A stretch of 64,000 bases of DNA from Cordylochernes scorpioides (Eukaryota; Arthropoda; Arachnida; Pseudoscorpiones; Chernetidae): NCBI GenBank assembly GCA_030710605.1, contig CP092870.1, positions 13,081,991-13,145,990 of the forward strand, written 5' to 3'. The translations under genes were made by a program, and so were the position numbers. The notes beneath the pieces are model-generated. The model saw only the letters and a program-made list of their open reading frames with translations. It was not told the origin of the DNA and did not search any database. How positions within the stretch are numbered: the first letter of the stretch is position 1; every line of letters begins with the position of its first letter. Positions 10,955 to 21,860 of the stretch are shown piece after piece.

Positions 10955-11110
10955 TATATTAAGAAAAAGGCATCTTCTTATTGTGCAACTGAAAATTGCT
11001 GATGGCTTGCGCCATCTGTTGGTATAAAGCCATCAGCACCTTTCAGTTGCATGATAAGGAGATTACTTTATCTAAATTTATCCACCTTACCCTATTACAA
11101 TTTCACATTT
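10955..11110. repeat. Family G foldback, short copy
   Basis: Two inverted arms share 'gcaactgaaaattgctgatgg' elements, and 'tttatccaccttaccc' matches the right arm of the 10148 element. No coding content. Confidence 0.55.
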
Positions 11111-11187
11111 TTACTATTTATTAAATAATGATATATGTCTTCTCTTTATGATACAAGAAAATAAGACCAAATACAAATAATTTAATA

Positions 11188-11307
11188 GTGTGTGATGTTT
11201 CGGTAACAGCATTGTTATCATCATCAGACAAAAGAATAAAATCTTTTTTATTCTTTTGTCTAATGATGGTGACATTGCTCTAACCGAAACATCACACACT
11301 ATTAATT
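11188..11307. repeat. Foldback repeat with CTGATGA…GAAAC motif
   Basis: Inverted arms start 'aatagtgtgtgatgtttcgg' and end with the complement 'ccgaaacatcacacactatt'. Inside the arms the minus strand reads CTGATGA, a stem GATAACA/TGTTACC around ATGC, then GAAAC. The plus-strand arm has CTAATGA instead. The motif order resembles the hammerhead ribozyme core, discussed in the findings. Confidence 0.6.
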
Positions 11308-11310
11308 TAA

Positions 11311-11921
11311 TTGGATTAGGTCTTATTTTCTTGTATTATAATCTATAATCCAAATTGTGCTTTATCACCGTCCTCTATTTATATATACGGAAAATATTTT
11401 ATTTGCCTTCCTTTTATTTTCGAAGAGGAAGAAATAGCATTGATTTATTCTCGAGAAAAGTCCCAATATAGAATAAAGATGCCATTTGATTCAAATCTCT
11501 AATCTATATTTGTCATGTCCAAGCAACGTCAGGAACACGATGATCTATTTGCCAGAAATCTATCTAAATATATTCAGTTGAGAAGCGAGGGCAGAATTAT
11601 AAACGAGAACCTTTTTAATAAAAGATGTTTAGGGACGTGCCGCGGAATACGTTAGGACTTATGGATGCGGGCTATGAGATATGGACCTAGAGGTCCGATA
11701 TATCAGTCCCGGGACTCGGAGCTATACTGGCAGCTGGATTTATACGTTCCCTGGAGACCAACGTGTTCACTTCTATCTAACCAACGTAGGAGTTGTGTGC
11801 AACCTAACATTTCTACACAAATAATAAATCATTTTTATAAGATTGCTGATTTCGACCAATCTTAAAAATTCATAAACACTGCATATCTTTTTTATAATTA
11901 CAAGGTTTATAATACAATATC
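11311..11921. other. AT-rich spacer with GC-richer patch 11630-11800
   Basis: 'gtgccgcggaatacg' to 'ccctggagaccaacg' is balanced in composition and spans a 66-codon plus frame (11665-11865) without known domains. It could be a conserved noncoding element. Confidence 0.3.
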
Positions 11922-12108
11922 ATGCGGATTATGATTGAAGAACGGCATTTGAAAATTATCCCGCATATGTTTCTTTTGAACTAAAAATCGAAATTTATTT
12001 TAAGGAGAAATAATTGTTATTTCTCCTTAAAATAAATTTCGATTTTTAGTTCAAAAGAAACACATGCGAGATAATTTTCAAATGTCGTTCTATAATCATA
12101 AGCCGCAT
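11922..12108. repeat. 187-bp near-perfect hairpin from SINE-A tails
   Basis: The arms 11922-12013 and 12017-12108 are complementary with only about six mismatches over 92 bp, around a 3-base centre. Each arm equals the 3' tail of SINE-A ('gaaattatcccgcat', 'ttttaaggagaaataa'), so two tails are fused head to head. A transcript would fold into a long duplex. Confidence 0.9.
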
Positions 12109-12159
12109 TATATTTTATTATAAATTACTTTATATAATATTTACGAACAGAAAAATATG

Positions 12160-12230
12160 TCCAGGGTAGCCTAGTGGACATGGCATCTGCCTGGTAAGCT
12201 GAACACTGGGTTCGATTCCCATCCCTGGAC
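12160..12230 (+). ncRNA. tRNA-Thr-like head of SINE-A
   Basis: The acceptor TCCAGGG pairs with CCCTGGA. The A box is TAGCCTAGTGG and the B box is GGTTCGATTCC, both good. The anticodon stem TCTGC/GCTGA encloses CTGGTAA, placing GGT (Thr) at the anticodon, with one T-T mismatch. GGT is not a usual eukaryotic tRNA-Thr anticodon, so I read this as a tRNA-derived SINE promoter, not a working tRNA. Confidence 0.7.
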
Positions 12231-12385
12231 TCTTTATTTTTCCGTTTATCATTACTCTTCACAATTCATACTTTCATACTTCATCCCTAAAGTTAAAATA
12301 ATCGTTATTTCTCCTTAAAATAAATTTCGATTTTTAGTTTAAAAAAAAAAAACAACACATGCGGAATAATTTTAAAATGTCGTTC
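12160..12385 (+). mobile_element. SINE-A, full-length plus copy
   Basis: A tRNA-like head at 12160-12230 is followed by a body ('ttattttccgtttatcat'-type sequence, 'catacttcatccctaa') and a tail identical in kind to the arms of the hairpin just upstream. The same order is seen at 33362-33608 in reverse. Transcription by RNA polymerase III from the internal boxes is likely. It would be mobilised by a LINE. Confidence 0.8.
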
Positions 12386-12572
12386 TACAAAATTACAAGT
12401 TCGTAAATACTTGCAAAAATTGAAATACAAATATTAATAGTCATAATATTAATTGCCGTTATGCACAATGTCTTTGTATTATATATAAAGTAATTGTTTT
12501 ATGTATTCGCGCCGTAATAATTTTATTCGTCAAGTAATAAGAAAAATACGAACTTTTGGGACACAACCTTAT
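12386..12572. mobile_element. Mariner-type MITE, family H
   Basis: The termini 'acaagttcgtaaatacttgc' and 'gaacttttgggacacaacct' are imperfect inverted repeats matching 32762-32938 and the ends of 45879-46428. The right end abuts a small retroelement-like ORF at 12578. Confidence 0.65.
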
Positions 12573-12577
12573 ATATA

Positions 12578-12655
12578 TTATTGCAGCTTTGCAGGGTCGT
12601 CGACCTTGGTTTCTTCCTTCTTGGTGTTATACACGTTTCCCGAGCGGGTTTCCAT
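12578..12655 (-). pseudogene. Short gag-like ORF cut by a MITE
   Basis: The minus frame from ATG at 12655 encodes 25 residues beginning METRSGNVYNTKKEE, hydrophilic and Lys/Asp-rich, then stops beside the family H MITE. The leader (12656-12790) has balanced composition. The start of an LTR-retrotransposon gag is one reading, but the fragment is too short to prove it. Confidence 0.3.
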
Positions 12656-12789
12656 ACTCAAAGCAAATAAATAAAAGTAAATAAAAATAAATCACCTTTT
12701 AAAGTTATTGTGTTTATTTATTCGTTGTCTTCCTCGTAGGTCGTGATCCGCAGTCTTGGTCCAGGTCCTCTCTCGATCCAATAACCAAT

Positions 12790-13330
12790 CAAGATATATG
12801 TACAATAAAATAATACAAAAGGAATGAAACTATAAGAAGGAATGATGATAATCTAAATATTCTGTTTTAAATAAATATTAAATATCATAGAATATTTTGA
12901 ATAAATGTAGGGCGCATTAAAATTGATGCAACATTATATAAATAAACAATTATAACAAAAAATAGTTGTGCTGTTAATGATATTTTGAGACAAATAAGAT
13001 CAATAATTTTCCACACTATCATCATTATTATTATCTCAAAGATATATATATATATATATATTTTGGTGAATATTCGAATATTTTATTCAGAGAAAGTCTA
13101 TTTTATAAGGAACTATATTTAACTATTAAATATATATATTTATGGAAATATATTTAGTTAGTTGTATATTTATATGATATTTATATGTATTTTTCGAACA
13201 TCGTCATTTCTTTGTTTTATTTTAATATTCAAACACCTATCATAAAAACTGTTTATTTTGTTAGCAATATTTTCATAATAATATTTTTCATGCAAAAATA
13301 TATTTCGTATATTTTATGTAATTATTTTTA
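12790..13330. other. AT-rich sequence, TA microsatellite
   Basis: A (TA)n run sits at about 13039-13062. The rest is A/T-rich with no open frame of interest. Confidence 0.5.
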
Positions 13331-13337
13331 TTTTAAT

Positions 13338-13445
13338 ATACGGAGGCTAGGTGACGCTGAGTTTATTTATACGAAATAAATAGGTTGTAATGCCTTGACC
13401 AAGTTGACGTTTAGCCAACCGAAATATTGTCAAATAATTTTTGAC
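13338..13445 (+). repeat. Family J fragment
   Basis: 'gacgctgagtttattt' … 'accaagttgacgtttagcca' … 'accgaaatattg' matches, with mutations, one arm of the family J foldback (34640-35020). Confidence 0.5.
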
Positions 13446-13919
13446 GTGACAACGTCTTAAATTAGGTTGCGGCTGGGAGTCACTTATGAAAAAGTGTAAC
13501 GCTCGGTAACGTTACGATGAGTCACCGAACGAGAGTGCTGCGCGCGCAGCGCTAGAGAATTAGGCGCATTGAATCGGCGCATGCTTGTCTCTGTCTTTGT
13601 CTTTCTCGAACGTTCTTGGCGTTGGAAAAACAAGAAAGCGTCATAATACAAGTTCACACGTGTGGTTAAAGTATCGTCAGCTGTGTCTGTAGTGAAAATG
13701 TGGAGTGCTTAGATTCGTCATTTACAACAACTACAACAATAAAGGTAAATAATTGTACACTGATATTTCATTATCGTAAACTATGATTGATTGATCAATT
13801 GTTAGATTGACACAAAAGTTGAGAAACTGAGTTTGTAGGTTATGTCATACTATTGATAAATGTTGATAGTGTTAAGTAAATTATTAGTTTAAAATTAATT
13901 AATTAATTAATTATTATTT

Positions 13920-14192
13920 TTAAATAGTTTCAAATTTATTTAGCAAAAATTTGAACCTTCGATCTGAATAAATGTTTTGATTTTCGAATTGATTCTTTAA
14001 AATTACAAATATTAAGAAAAAGTGGCAGATATAAGAAAACTTTATTTAAACTGTTTTGAGCAAGAATTTTAACATCTAATTTAAGTAAATGTTTTAATTT
14101 TCAACTTCATCATTTACAATTACAAATTTTATTTAATTTCAAATTTATTTAGCAAAAAATTGAACCTTCGATCTGAATAAGTGTTTTGATTT
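13920..14192 (+). repeat. Three diverged tandem copies of about 105 bp
   Basis: 'gaaccttcgatctgaataa' followed by 'tgttttgattttc' recurs at about 13952 and 14162, with a diverged middle copy near 14070. The last copy runs directly into the endonuclease frame. Confidence 0.65.
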
Positions 14193-14738
14193 TCAAATAC
14201 CAACGCGGCTGGTGGAGTGGCGATCTATCGTAAATTATCATCGACATCTACGGCGGAAGTGTTCCAAGTTGCGATTACAGACGTAACTCGTGTCATTAAA
14301 ACCAAGGGTGACATGTGCATGACTGAAGTTACTTGCTTCGCCGCTAATACTAGCTTCAAGTTTATACTCGGTGCTGTATATATTCATCCAGGAGCTAGTA
14401 TACAGGATATTGGAATGTTACTATGGCAAGGACTCGGTCCGTACATTCACAACAGCCAGTACGTGCCACCGTTCGTGCAAGTTGATTCTAGTATACCGAT
14501 TCTTCTGTGTGGTGATTTTAACAAAAACGTAAAGCCTGACAACTCGTTTCTTAAATTCATGAAAAATACGTATAATCTTGATTGCGTATCAAACGTTTCT
14601 AAGTCAACTACGTTAAAAGGTACAACTATCGACTTGACTTTCGCAAGACACATTACAGCAGAAACACTTCCTTTCATTTCATATTTCTCCTATCATCGTC
14701 CTATCCTCAACAAAATCACTCAAATAGGAATTAGTTAA
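14190..14738 (+). pseudogene. Endonuclease/exonuclease/phosphatase-fold fragment
   Basis: The frame is open from the stop at 14187 to TAA at 14736-14738, about 180 codons, with no N-terminus. Starting from GGVAIYRK, the motifs are GDFN (catalytic Asp/Asn), TTIDLTF and SYFSYHRP near the C-terminus, where AP-type endonucleases have S-D-H. The Asp to Tyr change in that last motif also occurs in Helentron endonucleases as I remember them. The Mg-dependent nicking domain lacks its N-terminal catalytic part. Non-LTR retrotransposons carry a related domain and are the alternative. Confidence 0.65.
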
Positions 14739-15075
14739 GTTTAAGTTTACATGTACAATGTTTTAGTAAACAAAATATATTTCTATAGTTAAAATTTGTG
14801 CAATTCTTATTTTCATTCAATTCCTTGTTCCTATTGTGCAATTTAATTATATTCATATCAATAAATATTCTACCGTTGTCACGTAAAATCTTCGCCCGTA
14901 AAACCGACTTTACAGGCAACCATTGTTTTTTTCTATTCAATTTAATATATGCCTTTTTTATTATATTTAAATATATATATGTGTGGGGTGTGTGTACTTA
15001 GATCTAGTAATTTGTAAAGATACATTGTGTACATTGTTTGGGCTTTATAAAGAGTATAAAATGAAAATATTTAAA
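14739..15075. other. AT-rich spacer
   Basis: The only non-random-looking words are 'tcttcgcccgtaaaaccgac' near 14890. Frames of about 60-70 codons here are not protein-like. Confidence 0.4.
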
Positions 15076-15393
15076 AGCACGAATGTTTCTTTTATACACA
15101 ATACAAACTTCTACTGTCCTTACTGCGATGAAAATATATATTGGGAGGGCTTGGCTCATCAGTGGTGAACCCTCCCAGTGAAAACGATTTCTGAGATTCC
15201 AGCCTTCAGTGTAGCATATAAAAGCAGAATGATCCAATACAGTATTAGAGCTATGAGAAGTGGTCTGGTGGATTAAATTGGCGAAACCGCTGGGAGGGTT
15301 CACCATGAGCCAAGCACTCCCTATATATTTTTTCATCGCAGTAAAGACAGTAGAAGTTTGTATTGTGTATAAAAGAAATATTCGTGCTTTTTA
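15076..15393. repeat. Family K foldback with arms of about 105 bp
   Basis: The left arm 15076-15178 ('cacgaatgtttcttttatac'…'gtgaaccctcccag') pairs with the right arm 15289-15393 ('ctgggagggttcaccatgag'…'aaatattcgtgct'). The 110-bp loop holds 'gcagaatgatccaatacag', shared with 18690. Single arms of the family occur at 18690, 25255, 41698, 46131 and 58070. Confidence 0.85.
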
Positions 15394-16059
15394 ATTATTT
15401 CATTTTATGTAAATATATAGATGGCGCGTTACTATTTTGTGTTAATATATAAAGAGTAGTGTCACATGGGAGAATATTCATGTTTTACTACTCTAATATT
15501 AATACTCCAGATATCGTGGAAACAACTGATAAAGAATCATTCCAAAACCTGGATTAACGCTCTAGAGTGGTGTTAAGGTCTCTTTACTTCTAATTTGTTT
15601 ATTTCCTTTAATTAGCCATTTTCTAAGAGAAGACAACCTTTTTACAAATGAAGATTTTCGAAGTTTTTCGATGTTCAAAAATTTACTTTTCTGTAACTAT
15701 CACTTTCTAGTGAGAAGCGGTGAGCAGACAAGAGAAGGATTATCAGCCCGGCACATACTCAGTCGTAATGTAAGTCTTAGGTCAGTCGTAGCTAGCTGCC
15801 ATCTAAACCCTGTATGTGCTTCGATGTATTATATCTTGGATGCATCTTTAGCCTTCATCTTAGATAAAATAATTAGTAAGATAGCGGGGCCAAGTTTTAT
15901 GTCCCCGTTCATGCCATTTACTTACCGCACGACCAATCACCACTTCATTTAACAGTAATGAACTGTTTTACGGTCGTTTGACCTAGCTAAATTTCTCTTT
16001 TGTTTTTACCATTTTCCTGTAATTAGAATCGGCATCATATCCTTAATCTCCAGGATTGA
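15394..16059. other. No feature recognised
   Basis: Mixed sequence. A 93-codon frame at 15671-15952 shows no domain signature and ends in ordinary AT-rich text. Confidence 0.4.
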
Positions 16060-16590
16060 TCATCCAGGCAATACATCACCACATCTTCAATATTTAAAGG
16101 ACTGCTCATCCATCCGGGATTTCATAACATCTACAACCTCTAGGATTGCTAATTTATCCAGGACACCATCATTTATTAAGTCTAAAGACTGATAATACAT
16201 TCAAGGCATCATCACTTCTTCAGTCTCTAAGACTGCTCATCCAGGACATCATTACATCTTCAGTTCCTAAAATTGCTCATCATCTAGGACATCATAACAT
16301 ATTCAGTTTCTAAGTCTGCTCATCATCGATGAGATCATTACATTTTCAGTGTCTAGAGTTGCTCATTATTCCAAGACAACATTTCTTCAGTTTTCAAGAC
16401 TGCTTATCTATCCAGTACATCATCACTTCTTAAGTCTAAAAGACTACTCATCCATCATTGCATCATCAACCCTTCAGTCTCTAAGATTGCTCATTTATAC
16501 AGGACATCACCACCTCTTCAGTTTCTAAGACTGCTCATCCAGCCAAGACATCATCATTATTTCAGACACTATTTCATCCAACCAGAATCC
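16060..16590. repeat. Minisatellite, about 43-bp unit, roughly 12 copies
   Basis: 'tgctcat' recurs at 16104, 16148, 16235, 16275, 16318, 16361, 16402, 16489 and 16533, with degenerate copies between. Each is followed by 'ccaggacatcatcac' and 'ttcagtctctaag'. Spacing is 40-44 bp. Confidence 0.85.
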
Positions 16591-17039
16591 AACCGTCAAC
16601 GAAAACTAAGATAGAAAGAAAATGTTCCACCATTTACGCCACAAAAAGAAATAATCTATTTTATATGAATATTGGTCTATTTCTCATTGATATATCTATT
16701 TTCCTTGTGATATTTCTTATATGGGAGTACTCTCATAAAAAAAGCATCAATGCTCAATACAAAGCTAGCAATCTTAAATAATACTCAATTAAATTATTTG
16801 AGAAGTTTAATCAACTTCGTATATATCATCAGAATTGTCTTCCTCGGCTTTCAGAATCCGGAGTTACTCAGAGAGTCTCTATCTCATCTTCATTCAGACT
16901 TCTAGTTCTGATACGTCCATCGTGGAAGTTCTCTAGCTGATATTACTCCTACTTGATCCTTGGGCTTAGACAGCAAGTTGTAAAAGAAGATTTGCTGTTT
17001 ATTTTCCTCATTCCTCTTGATCTTCATATTCTTTTTTTT

Positions 17040-17288
17040 TTTTAACCGATAATTTTGTATAAATCACAAAGAACAATGATGTTTTGTGATTATACTTGAG
17101 ACAATACTAAAATATGCCAGGATAACAAAGAATTTGTAAGAAATACAGGATAAATCAGAGAGAATCTTTTTGATGCTGTAACAATGGACATAACTCAGAC
17201 AGTTACTATTAAAAATTACCAAAAGGTTTAGAAGGAAAACCTTGTGTTGATACAAATCACAATACACGGCAGGATGGCAAAGCTATGA
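17040..17288. other. AT-rich spacer
   Basis: A 67-codon minus frame is the only open stretch. It is rich in Ile, Leu and Ser and has no recognised motif. Confidence 0.3.
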
Positions 17289-17500
17289 ATAGCAAGGGGA
17301 GGTGTCAGCTCAGGACGCGGCCAAGATGGCGGGCGGTGTAATTATTAGAAAACCATTAAGAGCTGCGGTGGTTGCCAATTTGAATGGAATCGATGGCGGG
17401 AAGATCGAAGACCTCGGTCGACCAGTAATTACTGGACAGGACGAGCGTCAACTTGGGAGCTTCCTCAGTCGCGCAGAATCTCGGACTGTATCAAACCTAT
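17289..17500. other. GC-rich island, possible conserved element
   Basis: 'gcggccaagatggcgggcgg' at about 17319 combines an ATG with a YY1-like AAGATGGCGG, followed by 'cagtaattactgg', a symmetric homeodomain-type TAATTA core. A 68-codon plus frame (17302-17508, 'MAGGVIIRKPLRAAVV' from an internal ATG) has no known domain. The block sits between two minisatellites. It may be a regulatory element, a promoter or a first exon. Confidence 0.4.
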
Positions 17501-17599
17501 CATCTTAATATCATTTATTAATGTATATCTCCACGGTTGTAATTGAGTGATATTCTGGTGTGTTATTTGTTTAATTTCTTATGAAACTTGAATATTGTA

Positions 17600-18220
17600 A
17601 GGTATCAAGTCACATCCTGGGTGTGTTCTACATTCCACTTACACTACAGGACATCTCCACGACAAAAATCAAGTCACAAAGTTTCACTTCCCCAGCAGGA
17701 CATTCCCACGACAGAAATTGAGTCACAACTTTGTGTGTTCTCCATTTCATTTCTGCTACAGGACATCTCCACGACAGGATTCAAGTCACAAAACCTGGTG
17801 TATTCTTTATTACACTTCCCCTACAGAACATTTCTATGGCAGGAATTAAGTCACAACTTTGTGTGTTCGTTATTTTATTTCTACTACAGGATATCTCCAC
17901 GACAGAAAATCAATTCACAAAACTTGGCGCATTCTTGATTTAACTTCCCCAGAATGACATTTACACGACAGGAATCAAGTCACAACCTAGTGTATTCTTC
18001 ATTTCACTTCCCCTACAGAACATTTTTATGACAGGAATTAAGTCACAAATTTGTGTGTTCTTCATTTCCTTTTCACTACAGGATATCTTCACGAAAGAAA
18101 TCAAGCCACAAATTCGTACATTCTTGATTTACCTTACCTAGAAAGACATCTCCACAAGAGTAATCAAGTATTTTTTTATAATGACCTTGCACAGGATGTC
18201 ATTTTGCTAGAAATAAGGCA
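17600..18220. repeat. Minisatellite, about 64-bp unit, roughly 10 copies
   Basis: 'aagtcaca' recurs near 17607, 17671, 17720, 17783, 17848, 17977, 18040 and 18103, with mutated copies between. Each unit carries 'ctacaggacatctccacga' and 'tgtgttcttcatttc'. Frames of 116 and 70 codons through it are tandem-repeat artefacts. Confidence 0.85.
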
Positions 18221-18680
18221 TAATTGTTTTTTTTTTTTAATTTTCATTCCCAAGAGGGAACTTCGCAGCTGAATAAAAGCATTGCTTAGTATCTCTTTTG
18301 TTTTTATTGTTTACAGAAGAGAGAGATTGAAACCGATTTATTAATCGTTCATATTATATAAAGTTAAATATAAATAATTGAATAAATATAAATAAATAAG
18401 ATTAAATAAGAAAGAGAGATATGAAGATGATATCAATACACATATTCTTGTGACTTTTTGTTTCACTTCAAACATGATATTAAAATGGCTGGAAAAATAA
18501 TAGTAAATTTAATATTTCATTACCACTGGGAATCACTTGTGATGATATCAACCCTAAACTTATTATTACTTTCCTATTTAACCTGCGGCTGAAATCAATT
18601 TTACCAATATTTATATGTGATTCGACTCTCCAAAAGCTTATGCCAATAATTTGCTTAAATATTATATCTTCGACTCCAAC
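18221..18680. other. AT-rich spacer
   Basis: No terminal repeats or conserved frame. A 112-codon minus frame (18480-18818) overlaps the family K repeat and is not protein-like. Confidence 0.4.
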
Positions 18681-18840
18681 CTTCAATGTAGCATATACGA
18701 GCAGAATGATCCAATACAGTATTAGAGCTCTAAGAGAAGCGCGGTCTGGTAAATTGAATTGGCGAAAAAGCTGGAAGGGTTTACCACTGATGAACAATAG
18801 ACCTTCCAATATTTTCATCGCCGTAAGAACAGTATAAGTT
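18681..18840 (+). repeat. Family K single arm
   Basis: 'gcagaatgatccaatacag', 'attggcgaaaaagctgg' and 'ttaccactgatgaac' match the loop and right arm of the foldback at 15076. Confidence 0.75.
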
Positions 18841-19259
18841 TGATTTTTTAATTTAAAAATAAATTGTGCTTTAAAGGTGTCATATCTTATATATGTGTTA
18901 TTTATTTCACATCGGACAGAATGTGGTCACGGCCAGTATACTGTCCCAACTTTATTTCTTTGATTTCCCAGTGGATATGTTCGGGGATGGAACCAACTCA
19001 AAACTTGGTATCCTTCCCTTCACATAGGATATCATCACATTAAGTCACAACTTACTATCTTATTAATATTAGATCTCACATGTTCCTGTACTTAATTGTA
19101 CATAATTTATGTTTTAATATTTTCCAAAATATTATCGTTACACACAAAAAATAGGTTTCAAAATGGTTAAATATATTTAATTTTATATCAATTTCAATAA
19201 TCATAATAATTTCATATAATTATATATTATCCTATGCAAACAAATATGATACACATATA

Positions 19260-20218
19260 TACAAGATATGATCAAAAGGTTCGGGGAATTAATAAAAAAA
19301 AATGTTCTGAAAGAGTTTTCGAAAAATAAAAATCATCATCATAATCACGAGACCTCGTTCTACTAGAAAATATTTATATCTTTTCGATATCACAAATAAT
19401 AAGAATTATATAAGCATCTTTTAAAGAAAAGAAACAAAGGAGCGGCGTTCCTTTACAATGGATCTTGGATGAAGGTGTAAAGGGTTAATACCTGCGAATA
19501 TTGACTATTGATCATCCATGAAGATCCAAACTTCCTCACAAAGGCGATTACTGGTAATGAAACCTGGATCTATGTAAATGACCCAGAGACCAAAAACGAC
19601 AATCGAGCCAGTGGCTCCCGAAAAATGCCCCCAAACCGAAAAAAGCAATAATGTCTAAGTCAAAAACAAAGGTTCTTTTGGTGACATTTTTCGATCACCA
19701 AGGCATTGTGCATTATGAATTCCTCCCACAAGGGCAAACAATAATAAACACGTGTATCTAGTGATTTTACGCCGTTTACGGGAATCAATACGGAAGAAAC
19801 GCCCGGAAAAGTAAATCTCGGGCGAATGGATGCTTCATCACGATAAGCACACCAGCACACAGAGCTCTTTCCGAGGGTGTTTATTTGACTAAAAATAGCA
19901 TCTTGTCAATACCTCATCCCCCGTACTCGCCTGATTTAGCACCAAATGACTTCTTTCTCTTTCCTAGAATGAAGTCAGTTCCAAATTGACATAGATTTGA
20001 TACCGTTAATGCCATAAAGGAAAAATTGCTGAGCGTTTTGAAGGACATTACGTCTGACGAATTTTCTGGGTGCTTCCGGAACTGTGAAAAAAAGAATGAA
20101 ACGCTGTATAGATTCCCTCCGACAGTATTTTGAGGAATATTAACCTTTTTTTGTAGATATTCATCTAATAAATCTTTTATGACCCAATTCCCTGAATTTT
20201 ATTATCATACCTTGTGTA
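19260..20218 (+). mobile_element. Mariner element, internally deleted
   Basis: The left end TACAAGATATGATCAAAAGG and the complement of the right end, CAAGGTATGATAATAAAATTC, are matching terminal repeats flanked by TA. At 959 bp it is about 350 bp short of a full mariner. The 5' half of the gene is missing. Confidence 0.75.
19525..20143 (+). pseudogene. Mariner transposase remnant
   Basis: Reading across frameshifts gives ITGNETWIY (first catalytic Asp replaced by Asn), DPETK, FFDHQGIVHYEF-like text in two frames, LHHDK, and PPYSPDLAPNDFFLFPRMK with the third Asp intact. It ends in QYFEEY at 20143. It has several stops, lacks the N-terminal DNA-binding half and is non-functional. Confidence 0.8.
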
Positions 20219-21224
20219 TATAAAATATAAATATTTTCCTTAATACAATATTGAAAAGGCAAACAACCACTTGGGAAGATCCCGGTCGAAGCAAATTATT
20301 TCTTTTAGTGAGCCATTTTTTACATATATCAATATTTTCTTCCAGTTTTTATAGAATTAAATAAGTAGTTGCTTACATAAATGTTTAAATCTCAGGAAAA
20401 ACAAATTCTATCTATATAATTTGAACTTAATGAATGGGTAGTTATGGAAATATTCAGGGTTTAGCAAGGACACAAGTTTATTCTATGGTGTCATAGTTGC
20501 AATAATTCCTGATATTTGTAGTTATCTTAGGTTGTGCAGGCCTCATAAATTGTTTCCCCCAACTCAATAAACACAAAGGTAAGGAAACATCTTTTATAAT
20601 TAAGAAATATTCTGGAGATTCACAGGTTGTGCTCAATAATATGTCTATAGATAAAGCAACCTATGAAATGTAGAGCAAAGTGATTGGGTGTTTTCACTTT
20701 GAATTATATGCTTGATATAACAATCAGGATTACCATGGTGAATATTCTTGATTGTGCCATATTACTTACTACCTCTATAGTAGCAACTGCATTACTCACT
20801 TAGCAATCATTCCTATATTATTTCTGATTTATAAATATCATGTTTATTATAAATTCAATAGGCACTTGAAAATTGAGGACAAAGAATACGCCATAAGTTA
20901 TAATCTGTATCATATATATATTTTTGGTATGTCAAATTGGGCAAATGAATGCAACCAAAAAATATTGTAACAATTTTAAGAGAATAAACTTCAAAATAGA
21001 TTTTATTATGATTTATTCAAATTCAAAATTTAGAAATGGTCACTATTAAAACCTGAAAATTCGAAAGACAGCGAAGATTTAATGCTCCAATAGACAAAAT
21101 GAGAAGAGAAGTTTTACGAAATATATATATAATTTTCTAAAAAGGTTTACGTAAATTTAAATTTCGTTTTTGTTTGTGCCTTTGAATATATATGTAAATG
21201 ATATTGAATATATGGCCATATAAA
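20219..21224. other. Unique AT-rich sequence
   Basis: A 72-codon plus frame (20752-20970) is Tyr/Ile-rich with no family resemblance. No terminal repeats noticed. Confidence 0.4.
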
Positions 21225-21300
21225 TAAATAAAAGGCATATATTGGATCTAAATTTATTATTCAACCAATCATTATCCAATATATGACTTTTATTAATTTA
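21225..21300. repeat. Minimal family J foldback
   Basis: 'aaaaggcatatattggatc' and the complement 'atccaatatatgactttt' face each other about 35 bp apart. These are the outer termini of family J without the inner stem. Confidence 0.6.
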
Positions 21301-21860
21301 TAGATATTATTATGGATTGCTCAATCTTTAAAATAATATATGTATATATACCCTCATTTTCTCAACTTATAACTATGCCCGCCGAAAGATTATAAAGATC
21401 TGAAAGCTTGCAATTTTCACAAATAAAGAAACACATTGTTACTCTTTATATTCTTATTTCTCTTCTAAGATCCTACATTAGTAACCCCAGACCATAGCTA
21501 AAATATGTTCTGCATGATCAATAACGACATGAATTCACAGATTTTAAAAATACTACTAGAATAACTTAAGATAAAAATCCTGAAAGGTTCGTCATTATAC
21601 GGCTAGTTGAAGGAACTTAACTCAAAATCTAACAAGCTTAATAAAGAAACATCACTTTAAATGATATAGAATCGAGGATATTCTGACCATCGACCGTCTA
21701 ACATCCATAAGAGGGGTTTCTGAAAAGAACTGGCCACTCCGCCATAATTACGTCCGCTTTGACTTATGGATTTCTGCCTGACTAAATAATTCCTGTTTTG
21801 CTCGATCCCCTATTGGTCGGGTATAGAGAGCCTCTAATTACATTTTATCTCTTTATCAAA
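21301..21860. other. No gene; one family F-like motif
   Basis: 'gcccgccgaaag' and 'tgaaagcttgcaattttcac' near 21375-21425 resemble the family F core. The remainder is unrecognised. Confidence 0.35.

Larger units (their letters stand above)
13455..14738 (+). mobile_element. Decayed Helentron-like element (Helitron2)
   Basis: A distinctive GC-rich leader (13460-13720: 'taacgttacgatgagtcacc', 'gctgcgcgcgcagcgc', 'tttctcgaacgttcttgg') is followed, after about 450 bp of AT-rich tandem repeats, by an endonuclease domain. In Helentrons an endonuclease is fused after the Rep/helicase, so this looks like a copy with its Rep and helicase deleted. I infer the link between leader and endonuclease from proximity. 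Termini were not identified. Confidence 0.45.

Noticed and set aside
12160..12230. Functional tRNA-Thr gene
   Set aside because: Anticodon GGT is atypical for eukaryotes, the anticodon stem has a mismatch, and the same sequence heads a dispersed SINE.
17588..17943. 116- and 70-codon frames
   Set aside because: They lie inside the 64-bp minisatellite.
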